DNA from: Marisediminicola sp040546025
GTDB lineage: Bacteria > Actinomycetota > Actinomycetes > Actinomycetales > Microbacteriaceae
Direction of reading: 5' to 3'
Length of the DNA stretch: 64,000 bases
Assembly (NCBI RefSeq): GCF_040546025.1
Contig: NZ_JBEPNA010000001.1
Coordinates: forward strand, 434,001-498,000
In this document: positions 32,979-41,428 of the stretch, in pieces
Layout: each line of letters starts with the position of its first letter
Numbering within the stretch: the stretch's first letter is position 1
Program-made: the position numbers and the translations under genes
Notes under the pieces: model-generated
What the model was told of the DNA's origin: nothing
Databases searched by the model: none
Seen by the model: only the letters and a program-made list of their open reading frames with translations

Positions 32979-34739
32979 GTGAGCACAGAATCGAATACAA
33001 CGGCATCCGTTTCCGGACTCCGTCCCGACGTCGCAGCAATCGTCTCCGCGCCGAGAACCCAGGTTCTCGTGATCGGCGGCGGCATCAACGGCATCGCGAC
33101 CTTCCGTGACCTCGCCCTGCAGGGTGTCGACGTCATCCTGGTCGAGCGGAACGACTTCTGCTCCGGCGCCTCGGCGGCCTCCTCGCACATGATCCACGGC
33201 GGCGTGCGCTACCTCGAGAACGGCGAATTCCGCCTGGTCCGCGAGTCGGTCCAGGAGCGCAACCGGCTGTTGCGCCTCGCGCCGCACTACGTGAAGCCGC
33301 TGCCGACGACGATCCCGATCTTCTCCACCTTCTCGGGCATCCTGTCCGCACCGCTGCGCTTCCTCACCCACAAGCAGCAGGGCAAGCCCAAGGAGCGCGG
33401 CGCCCTGCTCATCAAGCTGGGGCTCACCGGCTACGACTCCTTCTCCCGCGACGGCGGCAGCGTGCCGCGCCACCAGTTCGCCGGCCGCGCAGCCTCGCTC
33501 GCCAAGCTTCCGGAGCTGCGCCGCGACGTCAAGTACACCGCCACCTACTTCGACGCCGCCGTCGAGAACCCCGAGCGGCTCGCCCTCGACCTCGTCGGCG
33601 ACGCCCGCGCCACAGGGCCCCACGCCAGAAGCGCCAACTACATCGAGGCGATCGGCGCGCGCGGCGACGACGTGCTGCTGCGCGACACCGTGACCGGCAC
33701 CGAGTTCTCCCTCTCGGCCAGCGTGGTCGTGAACACCACGGGCCCCTGGACCGACCTGACGAACACCGCGCTCGGCCGGCCGACCGAGTTCATGGGCGGC
33801 ACGAAGGGCTCCCACATCGTGCTCGACAACCCGGCGCTGTTCGCCGCCTGCGCCGGCGGCGAGGTGTTCTTCGAGAACAACGACGGCCGCATCGTGCTGA
33901 TCTACCCGCTCAACGGCAAGGTGCTCGTCGGAACGACCGACATCCCCGCCGACATGGGCCAGCCGGCCGTCTGCACCGAGGAGGAGGTCGACTACTTCTT
34001 CGAACTCGTGACCCACGTGTTCCCGAAGATCCCCGTCGACCGGTCGCAGATCGTCTTCCGCTACTCCGGCGTGCGCCCGCTCCCGAGCGAGGACGCCGCA
34101 CCGGGCTTCGTATCGCGTGACTACCGCATCGAGAAGACTCCGTTCGGCGAGAGCGGAGCGGTGAAGATGCTGAGCCTCGTCGGCGGCAAGTGGACCACAT
34201 TCCGCGCGCTCTCCGAGCACATCAGCACCGACACCCTCGAGATCCTCGGCGTCGAACGGCGCGTGAGCACCGAGGACCTCGCCATGGGCGGCGGCGTCGG
34301 CTTCCCGACCGCGGGCGCGGAAACGGATGCCTGGATCGCGAACCACTCCGGCAGACTCGGCCGGGCCCGCACCGCGCAGCTGCTTGCCCGTTACGGCACG
34401 AAGGCCGCCGAGGTGATCGCTTTCCTGCAGACCGCCGGCGACCAGCCGCTCGGCGCGCTCGAGGGCTTCAGCGCGGGCGAGATCGAGTACCTGTGCGAGC
34501 GCGAATACATCGTGCACCTGGGCGACCTGTTCCTGCGACGCACGATCATCGCCTTCGCCGGGGGACTCACGCAGCCGGTGTTTGACGAGCTCGCCGCCGT
34601 TGTCGCCTCCGCTCTCGGCTGGTCGGCCGAGCAGCTGGCGACGGAGCGCCAGGGGGCAGTCGAGACTCTCGCCCTGTTCCACGGACTGGAGCTCGCCGCG
34701 GCTCCGGCCACCGGTCGACCGGCGGCCGACGCGGCCTGA
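32979..34739 (+). CDS. glpD: FAD-dependent glycerol-3-phosphate dehydrogenase family protein
   Basis: A 586-residue membrane-associated flavoprotein that passes electrons from sn-glycerol-3-phosphate to quinone. It has the FAD dinucleotide fold VLVIGGGINGIATFRDLALQG, the ERNDFCSGASAASSHMIHGGVRYLE motif, TTGPWTDL, GTKGSHIVL and GTTDIPADM. The C-terminal helical domain after ~390 is complete. The paired SorC-type regulator raises the alternative that it is an erythritol-phosphate dehydrogenase (EryB is a GlpD relative); the sequence alone does not settle this. The GTG start has AAAGG about 11 nt upstream. A stem-loop follows the gene. Confidence 0.88.
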   Translation: MSTESNTTASVSGLRPDVAAIVSAPRTQVLVIGGGINGIATFRDLALQGVDVILVERNDFCSGASAASSHMIHGGVRYLENGEFRLVRESVQERNRLLRLAPHYVKPLPTTIPIFSTFSGILSAPLRFLTHKQQGKPKERGALLIKLGLTGYDSFSRDGGSVPRHQFAGRAASLAKLPELRRDVKYTATYFDAAVENPERLALDLVGDARATGPHARSANYIEAIGARGDDVLLRDTVTGTEFSLSASVVVNTTGPWTDLTNTALGRPTEFMGGTKGSHIVLDNPALFAACAGGEVFFENNDGRIVLIYPLNGKVLVGTTDIPADMGQPAVCTEEEVDYFFELVTHVFPKIPVDRSQIVFRYSGVRPLPSEDAAPGFVSRDYRIEKTPFGESGAVKMLSLVGGKWTTFRALSEHISTDTLEILGVERRVSTEDLAMGGGVGFPTAGAETDAWIANHSGRLGRARTAQLLARYGTKAAEVIAFLQTAGDQPLGALEGFSAGEIEYLCEREYIVHLGDLFLRRTIIAFAGGLTQPVFDELAAVVASALGWSAEQLATERQGAVETLALFHGLELAAAPATGRPAADAA

Positions 34740-34751
34740 CCGGGAGCGGGG

Positions 34752-34768
34752 CCGGCCACCGTGGCCGG
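34752..34768. terminator. Stem-loop between convergent glpD-like and DUF4349 genes
   Basis: CCGGCCA-CCG-TGGCCGG is a perfect 7-bp stem with a 3-nt loop, 13 nt after the glpD-like stop and 34 nt from the end of the convergent gene. It is very GC-rich and lacks a clear T run, so it may act in both directions with modest efficiency. Confidence 0.5.
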
Positions 34769-34801
34769 TCCGCTGCCGGTCGGATCACTCCCGGTCCGGG
34801 A

Positions 34802-35725
34802 TCACTCCGCGGATTCGGCCTTCTCCGCGTCGGCGCGGTCCGCGCCTCCCTCCTCCGGCGACGCCGCGGTCGTCGAGCGGCGTGACCGGCGCGCCACACG
34901 CACGATCAGGAGGGCGATGAGCGCGAGCACCGCAACCGCTGCGAGCCAGGGCAGTGCCACTCCGAACGCGATGAGCACAGCGCCGAGGAACCCGACGAGT
35001 GCGTTCCAGCCGGCGACGAGTCCGTCGAGAAAGCCCTCGGGCTCGTCGATCGGTGCGGCGTCCTCCGAGCCGAAGTCCACCGTGACAGTGGACAGGTCGA
35101 CCTGTTCCGAGAGGTAGCGGCGCTGGGCCTGGAGGCCCTCCAGGTTGGCCTGTCGCTCTGACAGGGCGGTCTCGATTGCGATGAGGTCGGTCGTCGAGGT
35201 TGCCGAGGCGAGAAGGGCAAGCAGCCGATCGGTGGACGCCTGCAGTGCCTCGATCCGCGCGTCGAGGTCCTGCGTCTGCGCGGTGACGTCGGTCGAGTTG
35301 ATCGAGACGTCTTCGACCTCGCCCAGCTCCTTGATCTCGTCGAGGGTCGTGGTGAGCTCGTCGGAGGGGATCCGCACCACCAGCTGCGCGAATGCGCCGT
35401 TCCCTCCACGGTCCAGGCCGGGCTGCTCGCTGCGGCTGTCGACACGCCCGCCGGACCGCTCGACAATGCGGGCCGCGTCGTCGGCGGCCTCGATCGGATC
35501 CTCGGCGGTGATGGTGAGATAGCCCTGTACGATCACGTCGCGGTCGGCCGATTCGGGGCTCGCCCCGCGCGAGACGTCGCCGTCGGACCCCTCGGTGAAG
35601 TCCTCGGTGGGTAATCCGTTGCTGGGCGGCGCCTCGTCGCCTGACGAGTCGGACGCCCCGGTGGTGCAGCCGGAGAGAAGCACCACCGCCACTATGACCG
35701 CCGCTGCACTCCGCCATCGCCTCAT
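34802..35725 (-). CDS. DUF4349 lipoprotein
   Basis: A 307-residue secreted, lipid-anchored protein. The N-terminal signal ends in a lipobox (VVLLSGC-TT), followed by a Ser/Asp/Glu-rich linker. The DUF4349 domain comes next (VIVQGYLTITAEDPIEAADDAARIVERSGGRV), with a coiled-coil middle (ARIEALQASTDRLLALL). A C-terminal membrane helix at ~245-275 is followed by a basic then acidic tail. The function is unknown; envelope stress or adhesion have been suggested for relatives. The ATG at 35725 is preceded by a -10-like TACAGT (complement of 35732-35737) with a 6-nt gap, so a leaderless mRNA is likely. Confidence 0.88.
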   Translation of the reverse strand: MRRWRSAAAVIVAVVLLSGCTTGASDSSGDEAPPSNGLPTEDFTEGSDGDVSRGASPESADRDVIVQGYLTITAEDPIEAADDAARIVERSGGRVDSRSEQPGLDRGGNGAFAQLVVRIPSDELTTTLDEIKELGEVEDVSINSTDVTAQTQDLDARIEALQASTDRLLALLASATSTTDLIAIETALSERQANLEGLQAQRRYLSEQVDLSTVTVDFGSEDAAPIDEPEGFLDGLVAGWNALVGFLGAVLIAFGVALPWLAAVAVLALIALLIVRVARRSRRSTTAASPEEGGADRADAEKAESAE

Positions 35726-35866
35726 GGGCTCACTGTATGCCTGCGCCCTCGTGGGCCACCACCCAACGTTTGCGGCTCGTCGAGCGTCGGTTTGCGGCTG
35801 CTGGCGCCGGAAAGACGGGTCGTGGAACCGCGTGGGCAACCCGCCTCCGCCGGGTACGCTCGATTC

Positions 35867-36853
35867 ATGCACACACGTACTCTCGGCCGCACCGGCCGCA
35901 CGGTTTCTGTCATCGGCCTCGGCACCTGGCAGCTCGGCGCCGACTGGGGCGACGTCGACGCCGACGCGGCGCGCGCGATCCTCGACTCCGCGGTCGACTC
36001 GGGAATCACCTTCTTCGACACCGCCGACGTCTACGGAGACGGGCGCAGCGAGAAGTTCATCGGCGAGTACCTGGCTGGCAAGCCGGGCCACGGCATCACC
36101 GTCGCGACCAAGATGGGGCGCCGCGAGGCGCAGGACGCCGCGAACTTCACGCTCCCCAAGTTCCGCGAGTGGACCGACCGCTCCCGCACGAACCTGCGCG
36201 TCGACACCCTCGACCTCGTGCAGCTGCACTGCCCGCCCACGGAGGTGCTCTCCACCGACTCCGTCTACGACGCGCTCGACACCCTCGTCGCCGACGGCGC
36301 CATCGCGGCCTACGGCGTGAGCGTCGAGACGGCCGCCGAGGCCCTCGCCGCGATCGCCCACCCCGGAACCGCGAGCGTGCAGATCATCCTCAACGCCTTC
36401 CGGCACAAGCCGCTCGACGAGGTGCTCCCCGCCGCGATCGCCGCCGGCGTCGGCATCATCGCGCGGGTCCCGCTCGCCTCGGGCCTGCTGAGCGGCAAGT
36501 ACACGACCGAGACGACCTTCGCGGCGAACGACCACCGCAACTACAACAGGGACGGCTCCGCGTTCGACGTCGGCGAGACCTTCTCCGGTGTCGACTTCGA
36601 GCAGGGCGTGGCGGCGGCGCAGGAATTCGCGGCGCTCGCGGCATCCACCGGGCTCACCACCGCGCAGGCGGCGCTCGCCTGGGTCGCGCAGCTCGACGGG
36701 GTCAGCAGCGTCATCCCCGGCGCCCGGTCGGTCGACCAGGCCCGCTCGAACGCGGTCGCCGGATCCGCAGAGCCGCTGTCGGCCGAGTTCAACGCCGGCG
36801 TCGCACGCCTCTACGACACCTACTTCCGGGCGGCGATCCACCCGCGGTGGTAG
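35867..36853 (+). CDS. Aldo/keto reductase
   Basis: A 328-residue NADPH-dependent (alpha/beta)8 oxidoreductase. The catalytic set is visible: Asp and Tyr in FFDTADVYGDG, Lys in VATKMGRR and His in LVQLHCPP. The C-terminal SVIPGARSVDQARSN segment binds the cofactor phosphate. Substrates of such proteins are carbonyl compounds; none can be assigned. The ATG at 35867 is preceded by TACGCT (35855-35860) with a 6-nt gap and no Shine-Dalgarno sequence. The MFS transporter gene overlaps its 3' end. Confidence 0.92.
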   Translation: MHTRTLGRTGRTVSVIGLGTWQLGADWGDVDADAARAILDSAVDSGITFFDTADVYGDGRSEKFIGEYLAGKPGHGITVATKMGRREAQDAANFTLPKFREWTDRSRTNLRVDTLDLVQLHCPPTEVLSTDSVYDALDTLVADGAIAAYGVSVETAAEALAAIAHPGTASVQIILNAFRHKPLDEVLPAAIAAGVGIIARVPLASGLLSGKYTTETTFAANDHRNYNRDGSAFDVGETFSGVDFEQGVAAAQEFAALAASTGLTTAQAALAWVAQLDGVSSVIPGARSVDQARSNAVAGSAEPLSAEFNAGVARLYDTYFRAAIHPRW

Positions 36854-38061
36854 CGAAGAGGGGCCTCGGCCCCGCATTCGCTAACCTCTTCACCGCGAAT
36901 CTCGCGTCGAGTCTCGGCGACGGGATCGCGCGGGTCGCGGCGCCACTGCTGGCCGCGAGGCTCACCGACGACCCACTGCTCATCTCGGGGATCGCCGCGC
37001 TCGCGCTGCTGCCCTGGCTGTTCTTCGCGATCCCCGCGGGCATCCTCGTGGATCGCATCGACCGGCGGCACGCGCTCGCACTCGCGAACGGGGTGCGCGT
37101 CGCGCTCGCGATCGCGCTGTTCGTGCTCGTGGCGACGGACGGGCTCACCATCTGGTGGCTGTATCTAGTGATCTTCGTCTACGGCGCCTTCGAGACGGTC
37201 TACGACGGGGCGATCCGCGCCATTGTGCCCAGCATCGTCGAGAGGTCCAACCTGTCGCGCGCGAACGCCCGCATCGAGGGCGGGGAGCTCGTGGTGCAGA
37301 ACTTCCTGTCCGGCCCGTTCACCTCTGTGCTCTTCGCGGTGTCGGCGCTGATCCCGCTCGGGGTCAACGCCGCCGTGTTCGGTGGTGCCCTCGCGCTCGC
37401 GTTCTTCCTGCCGAAGGCGGCCTCCGGGGGCCAGTTCGCCCGCCCCGTCGCCGAGGAGGGCACGCCGTGGCACCGGCAGTTCACCGACGGCTACCACTTC
37501 ATCATCCGCAACCGCATGCTGCGCACCCTCTGGTTCTTCAGCACCTTCACCGGCATCGCCTTCACGGCGGCCACGGCGAGCTACGTGCTCTTCGTGCTCG
37601 ACACCCTCCGCGTTCCCGAGGCGTGGTTCGGATTCTTCATGCTGTCGGGCGCCGTCGGCGGCATCGTCGGGTCGGTCGTCGCCGGCCCGCTCAAGGAGCG
37701 CTGGGGCACCGGGCTGACGGTCGCCATCATGACGACCATCACCGGCGCCGCGACGGTCGCGATCGGCGCGGTGCCGACGATTGCGGTGGCGGCGGTGGGC
37801 ACCGCCCTCACCTCCGGGGCGATCACCGTGTGGAACATCCACATCATGTCGCTCCGGCAGAGCGTGATCCCCGGGCGGCTGCTCGGCCGGGTTCACGGCA
37901 CCGGGCGCACCCTGCTGTGGGGTGCGATGCCCGTCGGGGCGCTCCTCGGCGGGCTGCTCGGCCGCATCGACCTCACCGTGCCGTTCCTCGTCGGCGGCGG
38001 GGTGTCGCTCGCCGCGAGCGTCGTGTTCTTCCGGTTCCTCATGACGCTCCCCAACGCCTAG
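36847..38061 (+). CDS. MFS transporter, drug/solute exporter type
   Basis: A 404-residue permease with about 12 hydrophobic segments. It has the N-terminal NLFTANLASSLGDGIARVAAPLLA and, in the loop between helices 2 and 3, DRIDRRHALALANGVR, the MFS motif A region. The pattern resembles the MFS_3/enterobactin-exporter-like group. The GTG start overlaps the aldo/keto reductase stop by 7 nt, suggesting co-expression. The substrate is unknown. Confidence 0.87.
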   Translation: MVAKRGLGPAFANLFTANLASSLGDGIARVAAPLLAARLTDDPLLISGIAALALLPWLFFAIPAGILVDRIDRRHALALANGVRVALAIALFVLVATDGLTIWWLYLVIFVYGAFETVYDGAIRAIVPSIVERSNLSRANARIEGGELVVQNFLSGPFTSVLFAVSALIPLGVNAAVFGGALALAFFLPKAASGGQFARPVAEEGTPWHRQFTDGYHFIIRNRMLRTLWFFSTFTGIAFTAATASYVLFVLDTLRVPEAWFGFFMLSGAVGGIVGSVVAGPLKERWGTGLTVAIMTTITGAATVAIGAVPTIAVAAVGTALTSGAITVWNIHIMSLRQSVIPGRLLGRVHGTGRTLLWGAMPVGALLGGLLGRIDLTVPFLVGGGVSLAASVVFFRFLMTLPNA

Positions 38062-38123
38062 GACGTCGACAACGGCGACATTCCCGTCGGACCGATCGAG
38101 CCCCCGGGGATCACGCCACTGAC

Positions 38124-38155
38124 CTGACCGCGGGTGCTCGTGCTCCTGCGGTCAG
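38124..38155. terminator. Bidirectional hairpin between convergent MFS and aldo/keto reductase genes
   Basis: CTGACCGC (38124-38131) pairs perfectly with GCGGTCAG (38148-38155) around a 16-nt loop. The right arm contains the stop codon of the convergent reductase gene. It probably terminates both transcripts. Confidence 0.6.
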
Positions 38156-38985
38156 TTGTTGTCGTCCGGGTCGAGGCCCGTGCGCTCGCCCGACTCGAGT
38201 CCGTCGATGGCCGCGAGGTCGTCGGCATCCAGCTCGAAGCCGAACACATCGGCGTTCTGGCGGATGCGGTCCGGCGTCACCGACTTCGGGATGACGACGA
38301 TTCCCTGCTGCAGGTGCCATCGGATGACGACCTGGGCGGGCGAGACGGAGTACTTCGCCGCGAGGGTGTCGAGCACGGGGTTGCCGAGAACCCGCCCGCG
38401 AGCGAGAGGCGACCAGGCCTCGGTCAGGATCCCGTTCGCGTCGTCGTAGGCGCGCACCTCCCGCTGGGGCAGCCACGGGTGCAGCTCGACCTGGTTGATG
38501 ACGGGAACGACCTCGGTCTCGGCCAGCAGGGCGTCGAGGTGGTGGGTGTGGAAGTTGGAGACGCCGATCGAGCGGACGACCCCGTCGGCTCGCAGCTTCT
38601 CGAGCGCGCGCCACGTCTCGATATAGAGGCCGCGCTTCGGGGCCGGCCAGTGGATCAGATAGAGATCGACATAGTCGAGGCCGAGCTTCTGGCGGCTTCC
38701 CTCGAACGCGCGCAACGTGTTCTCGTAGCCGTGGTCGTCCTGCCAGAGTTTCGTCGTCACGAACAGCTCCTCGCGGGGAACGCCCGAGCGGCGCATCCCC
38801 TCGCCCACGCCGACCTCATTGCCGTACAGGGTCGCCGTGTCGACGTGCCGGTAGCCGGCGTCGATCGCCGTCTGGACCACATCCGCCGCCTGCTCGTCGG
38901 CGATCTTGTACACGCCGAGCCCGAGCTGGGGGATGACCTGGCCATCGTTCATCGTCAGGACGGGGGATACAGGCGTGGTTGTCAT
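38152..38985 (-). CDS. Aldo/keto reductase, 2,5-diketo-gluconate reductase-like
   Basis: A 277-residue reductase of the AKR5-like type. Catalytic Asp/Tyr lie in HVDTATLYGNE, Lys in VTTKLW and His in LYLIHWPAP, with IGVSNFHTHHLD and VVIPKSVTPDRIRQN at the cofactor site. Family members reduce 2,5-diketo-D-gluconate and various aldehydes. The ATG at 38985 (MTTTPVS) was chosen because the preceding frame is not family-like; AATAAT stands 6 nt upstream as a possible -10 element. Confidence 0.92.
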   Translation of the reverse strand: MTTTPVSPVLTMNDGQVIPQLGLGVYKIADEQAADVVQTAIDAGYRHVDTATLYGNEVGVGEGMRRSGVPREELFVTTKLWQDDHGYENTLRAFEGSRQKLGLDYVDLYLIHWPAPKRGLYIETWRALEKLRADGVVRSIGVSNFHTHHLDALLAETEVVPVINQVELHPWLPQREVRAYDDANGILTEAWSPLARGRVLGNPVLDTLAAKYSVSPAQVVIRWHLQQGIVVIPKSVTPDRIRQNADVFGFELDADDLAAIDGLESGERTGLDPDDNN

Positions 38986-39133
38986 CCGTCCATTATTGGC
39001 CGGGTTGCTGTGGCCAGAGTGCACGAGGTCGACCGACAGTGTCTCGTGAGCCGCCCATTTGCGTCGTGTTCTGGGCCGCTGGGGCCGCATAAGTGGGCGA
39101 CTCGCGGGCTTGTCCCCTGCGGGGCGCCGCTGG

Positions 39134-39937
39134 CTACAGCCGCGCTCGCCGCGCCCGAACGAAGCTGTAGAGCCCGTAGGCGATCAGGCCGATGGCGACA
39201 ACGATCAAAATCGCCGGACCGAATGGCAGCTCGACGAGAGCCTTCAGGGCACCGTCGAGTCCGGTGGACTCGCTCGCGTCCACGGTGAATGCCGCGACCA
39301 GGAACAGGATGCCGACGACACCGAGCGCGATTCCCTTGGCGACATAGCCGAAGATGCCGAGCCCGACCACCACCCGGCCGACGGTTCCCGAGGGAACGGT
39401 CAGATCCTCGGTGAACTTCTGTGTGATGCCCTTCACCACGAAGAACCCGCCGATCACGCAGACCCCCAGGCCGACGACACCGAGCACGATGATGCCGCCC
39501 GGCGTCGCGAGCAGGGCGGCGGTGAATCCCCGGGCGTCGCCGCCCGAGTCGGACGAGCGGCCCATCGCGAAGCTCAGCGCGGTCCCGGCGATCGCGAGGT
39601 ACGCCACCGCCTTGCCGAGCTCGATCGCGCGGTGCCCCCACTTGCGCTTCGGGTCGGGCGATGGCACGAGGACGGCCTCCGCGACCTGCCACAACCCGAG
39701 GGCGGCGAGCCCGATGACGATCGTCCAGAGCACGACGATGCCGCCGGGGGTCGCGGCAAGACCGCTGAGGGCCCCGGAGGCGTCGGCTTCGCCGCCTGTT
39801 CCGCGCGCGACGCCGATCGCGATGCCGCCAATCAGCATGTGCAGCAGTCCGTTGACGGCGTACCCGAGCCGGGCAACGATCTGGAACGGACGGCTTCGGC
39901 TGGCGCTGCGGGCGGCGCTCTCTACTTCGTCGGTCAT
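39134..39937 (-). CDS. DUF1206 membrane protein
   Basis: A 267-residue protein with six membrane helices in three repeated hairpins, each starting with a pattern such as RLGYAVNGLLHMLIGGIAI, ELGKAVAYLAIAGTALSF and GLGIFGYVAKGIALGVVGI. That threefold repeat is the hallmark of DUF1206. The function is unknown. The ATG is preceded by TAATCT (complement of 39944-39949) at a 6-nt gap, suggesting leaderless transcription. Confidence 0.9.
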   Translation of the reverse strand: MTDEVESAARSASRSRPFQIVARLGYAVNGLLHMLIGGIAIGVARGTGGEADASGALSGLAATPGGIVVLWTIVIGLAALGLWQVAEAVLVPSPDPKRKWGHRAIELGKAVAYLAIAGTALSFAMGRSSDSGGDARGFTAALLATPGGIIVLGVVGLGVCVIGGFFVVKGITQKFTEDLTVPSGTVGRVVVGLGIFGYVAKGIALGVVGILFLVAAFTVDASESTGLDGALKALVELPFGPAILIVVAIGLIAYGLYSFVRARRARL

Positions 39938-39984
39938 CAGCCCAGATTAGTTCGGCCACCGGCCCAGCGCGTCGAACTCGCCGC

Positions 39985-41193
39985 TCAGCTCGGCTGCACC
40001 GCGATCGGTTCGGTGTCGGGGATCGGGCTCGCGTCCCGGTCCCGCAGGTCGGGGTGCCAGCGGCGGAACATCGTCGCCACGATGACGCCGCCGATCGCGA
40101 AGGCCGCCGCGACGACGAACGCGCCCGACGCGCCCGAGGCGTCGATCACGAAGCCGGCGATCGCAGATCCGATCGCGGCGCCGATGAGCTGGCCGGTGCC
40201 CACCCATCCGTAGGCCTCAGCGGTCTCGCTGAACTTCACACTCGCCGACACGATCGCGAACATGACAGCGAGGGCGGGGGCGATGCCGACTCCCGCGATC
40301 AGCATGGTGAGTGCAAGCCACCAGAAATTGAGGCTCACGATCGCGAGGGACAGGCCGATCGCCACCCCGAGCATCCGCATCGCGAGCGCGGCCGGCCCGA
40401 TCGGCCGGTGGCCGAACGAGAGTCCGCCGATGAGCGACCCGATCGCGAAGATCGCGAGAATGATGCCCGATTCTGAGCCGCCCTCGCCGAAAGCCGCCAC
40501 CACGCCGACCTCGACCGCTGCGCACGCGCCGATGAGCAGGAACCCGGTGACGGTGGCGAGCAGCACGGGCGGCCGGCCGAGCACGGCTCCGAGCCTGCGG
40601 CGGCTGAGGGGGATGCGCACCCGGCCGACCTCGGGGGAGGAGATAAACCAGGTCGAGCCGATGACGAGGATTCCCACGGCGGCAAGAATCGCCGTGACGG
40701 TGCTGATCTGCACCGCGAGGAAGACCGTGATGACCGGGCCGAGCACCCAGATGATCTCCTGCGCCGAGGCGTCGAGCGAGAACAGGGGGGTGAGCTGGCG
40801 GGAGTTGACCATCTTCGGGTAGATCGTGCGCACGGCCGGCTGCACCGGCGGCATGCTCAGTCCGGCGATCAGGCCGATCGCCATGTACAGGGGAACGGGC
40901 ATCTCGACGAGGGCGATCGTGCCGATGGATGCCGTGCAGAGAACGGTCGTGAGGATGAGCACCGGGCGCATCGCCCAACGCCCCATCCACCGGCTCGTGA
41001 GCGGCCCGGCGATCGCCTGGCCGATGCTCGTCGCGGCGAGGACGAGGCCCGCCGCAGCGTACGAATCGTGCACGTGCTCGACGTGCAGCAGGAGGGCGAG
41101 GGAGAGCATCCCGAACGGGAAGCGGGCCGTGAGTTGTGCGGCGATGATGCGGGCGACCCCGGGGGACTTCAACAGGCTCGCGTAACTGCTCAC
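39985..41193 (-). CDS. MFS transporter
   Basis: A 402-residue permease with 12 hydrophobic segments. The loop after helix 2 has SRWMGRWAMRPVLILT, a motif A-like sequence, and helix 5 contains GPVITVFLAV. The N-terminus SSYASLLKSPGVARIIAAQLTARFPFGML is typical of a small actinobacterial MFS group. The GTG start at 41193 has a -10-like TAGGCT 8 nt upstream. It is divergent from the ribonucleotide reductase operon. No substrate can be assigned. Confidence 0.87.
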   Translation of the reverse strand: MSSYASLLKSPGVARIIAAQLTARFPFGMLSLALLLHVEHVHDSYAAAGLVLAATSIGQAIAGPLTSRWMGRWAMRPVLILTTVLCTASIGTIALVEMPVPLYMAIGLIAGLSMPPVQPAVRTIYPKMVNSRQLTPLFSLDASAQEIIWVLGPVITVFLAVQISTVTAILAAVGILVIGSTWFISSPEVGRVRIPLSRRRLGAVLGRPPVLLATVTGFLLIGACAAVEVGVVAAFGEGGSESGIILAIFAIGSLIGGLSFGHRPIGPAALAMRMLGVAIGLSLAIVSLNFWWLALTMLIAGVGIAPALAVMFAIVSASVKFSETAEAYGWVGTGQLIGAAIGSAIAGFVIDASGASGAFVVAAAFAIGGVIVATMFRRWHPDLRDRDASPIPDTEPIAVQPS

Positions 41194-41254
41194 AAGCAGT
41201 CAGCCTATCGGGCAGAAACGGCCGGAATGTCGGTGGCTGGTGGCACGATCTGGC

Positions 41255-41282
41255 TGTGCATAAGTCGGCGAAGTTATACACA
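41255..41282. promoter_or_regulatory. Pair of inverted DnaA boxes upstream of nrdA
   Basis: TGTGCATAA (41255-41263, complement TTATGCACA) and TTATACACA (41274-41282) both match the DnaA box TTATNCACA and face each other across 10 bp. They lie ~150 bp before the reductase start. DnaA is a known regulator of nrdAB in E. coli, so DnaA-linked control of dNTP supply is plausible here. Confidence 0.65.
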
Positions 41283-41298
41283 CCTGTGGAGGACACGC

Positions 41299-41347
41299 CC
41301 ACTACATCTAGGGTTGGCTCATTGTCCGACCCCCGATATATAGTGGT
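41299..41347. promoter_or_regulatory. Promoter with two NrdR-like boxes before nrdA
   Basis: Two imperfect matches to the NrdR box (ACACWATATATWGTGT) are CCACTACATCTAGGGT (41299-41314) and CCCGATATATAGTGGT (41332-41347), 33 bp apart start to start, about three helical turns as usual for NrdR pairs. TTGGCT (41314-41319) and TATATA (41337-41342) are 17 bp apart and form a promoter whose -10 element lies inside the second box. NrdR would repress when dATP is high. Confidence 0.65.
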
Positions 41348-41428
41348 AACAACGTCTGGCCGGCATATCGGTTACAGGCAGGGATGGGCCTGAATGCAGG
41401 CGTTCGTCGGGGTCGTAAGGGAGTTTTT

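Noticed and set aside
32979..34739. Firm assignment as erythritol-phosphate dehydrogenase
   Set aside because: Only the neighbouring SorC-type regulator hints at this; the protein motifs fit GlpD equally well and no erythritol kinase or transporter is in the window.
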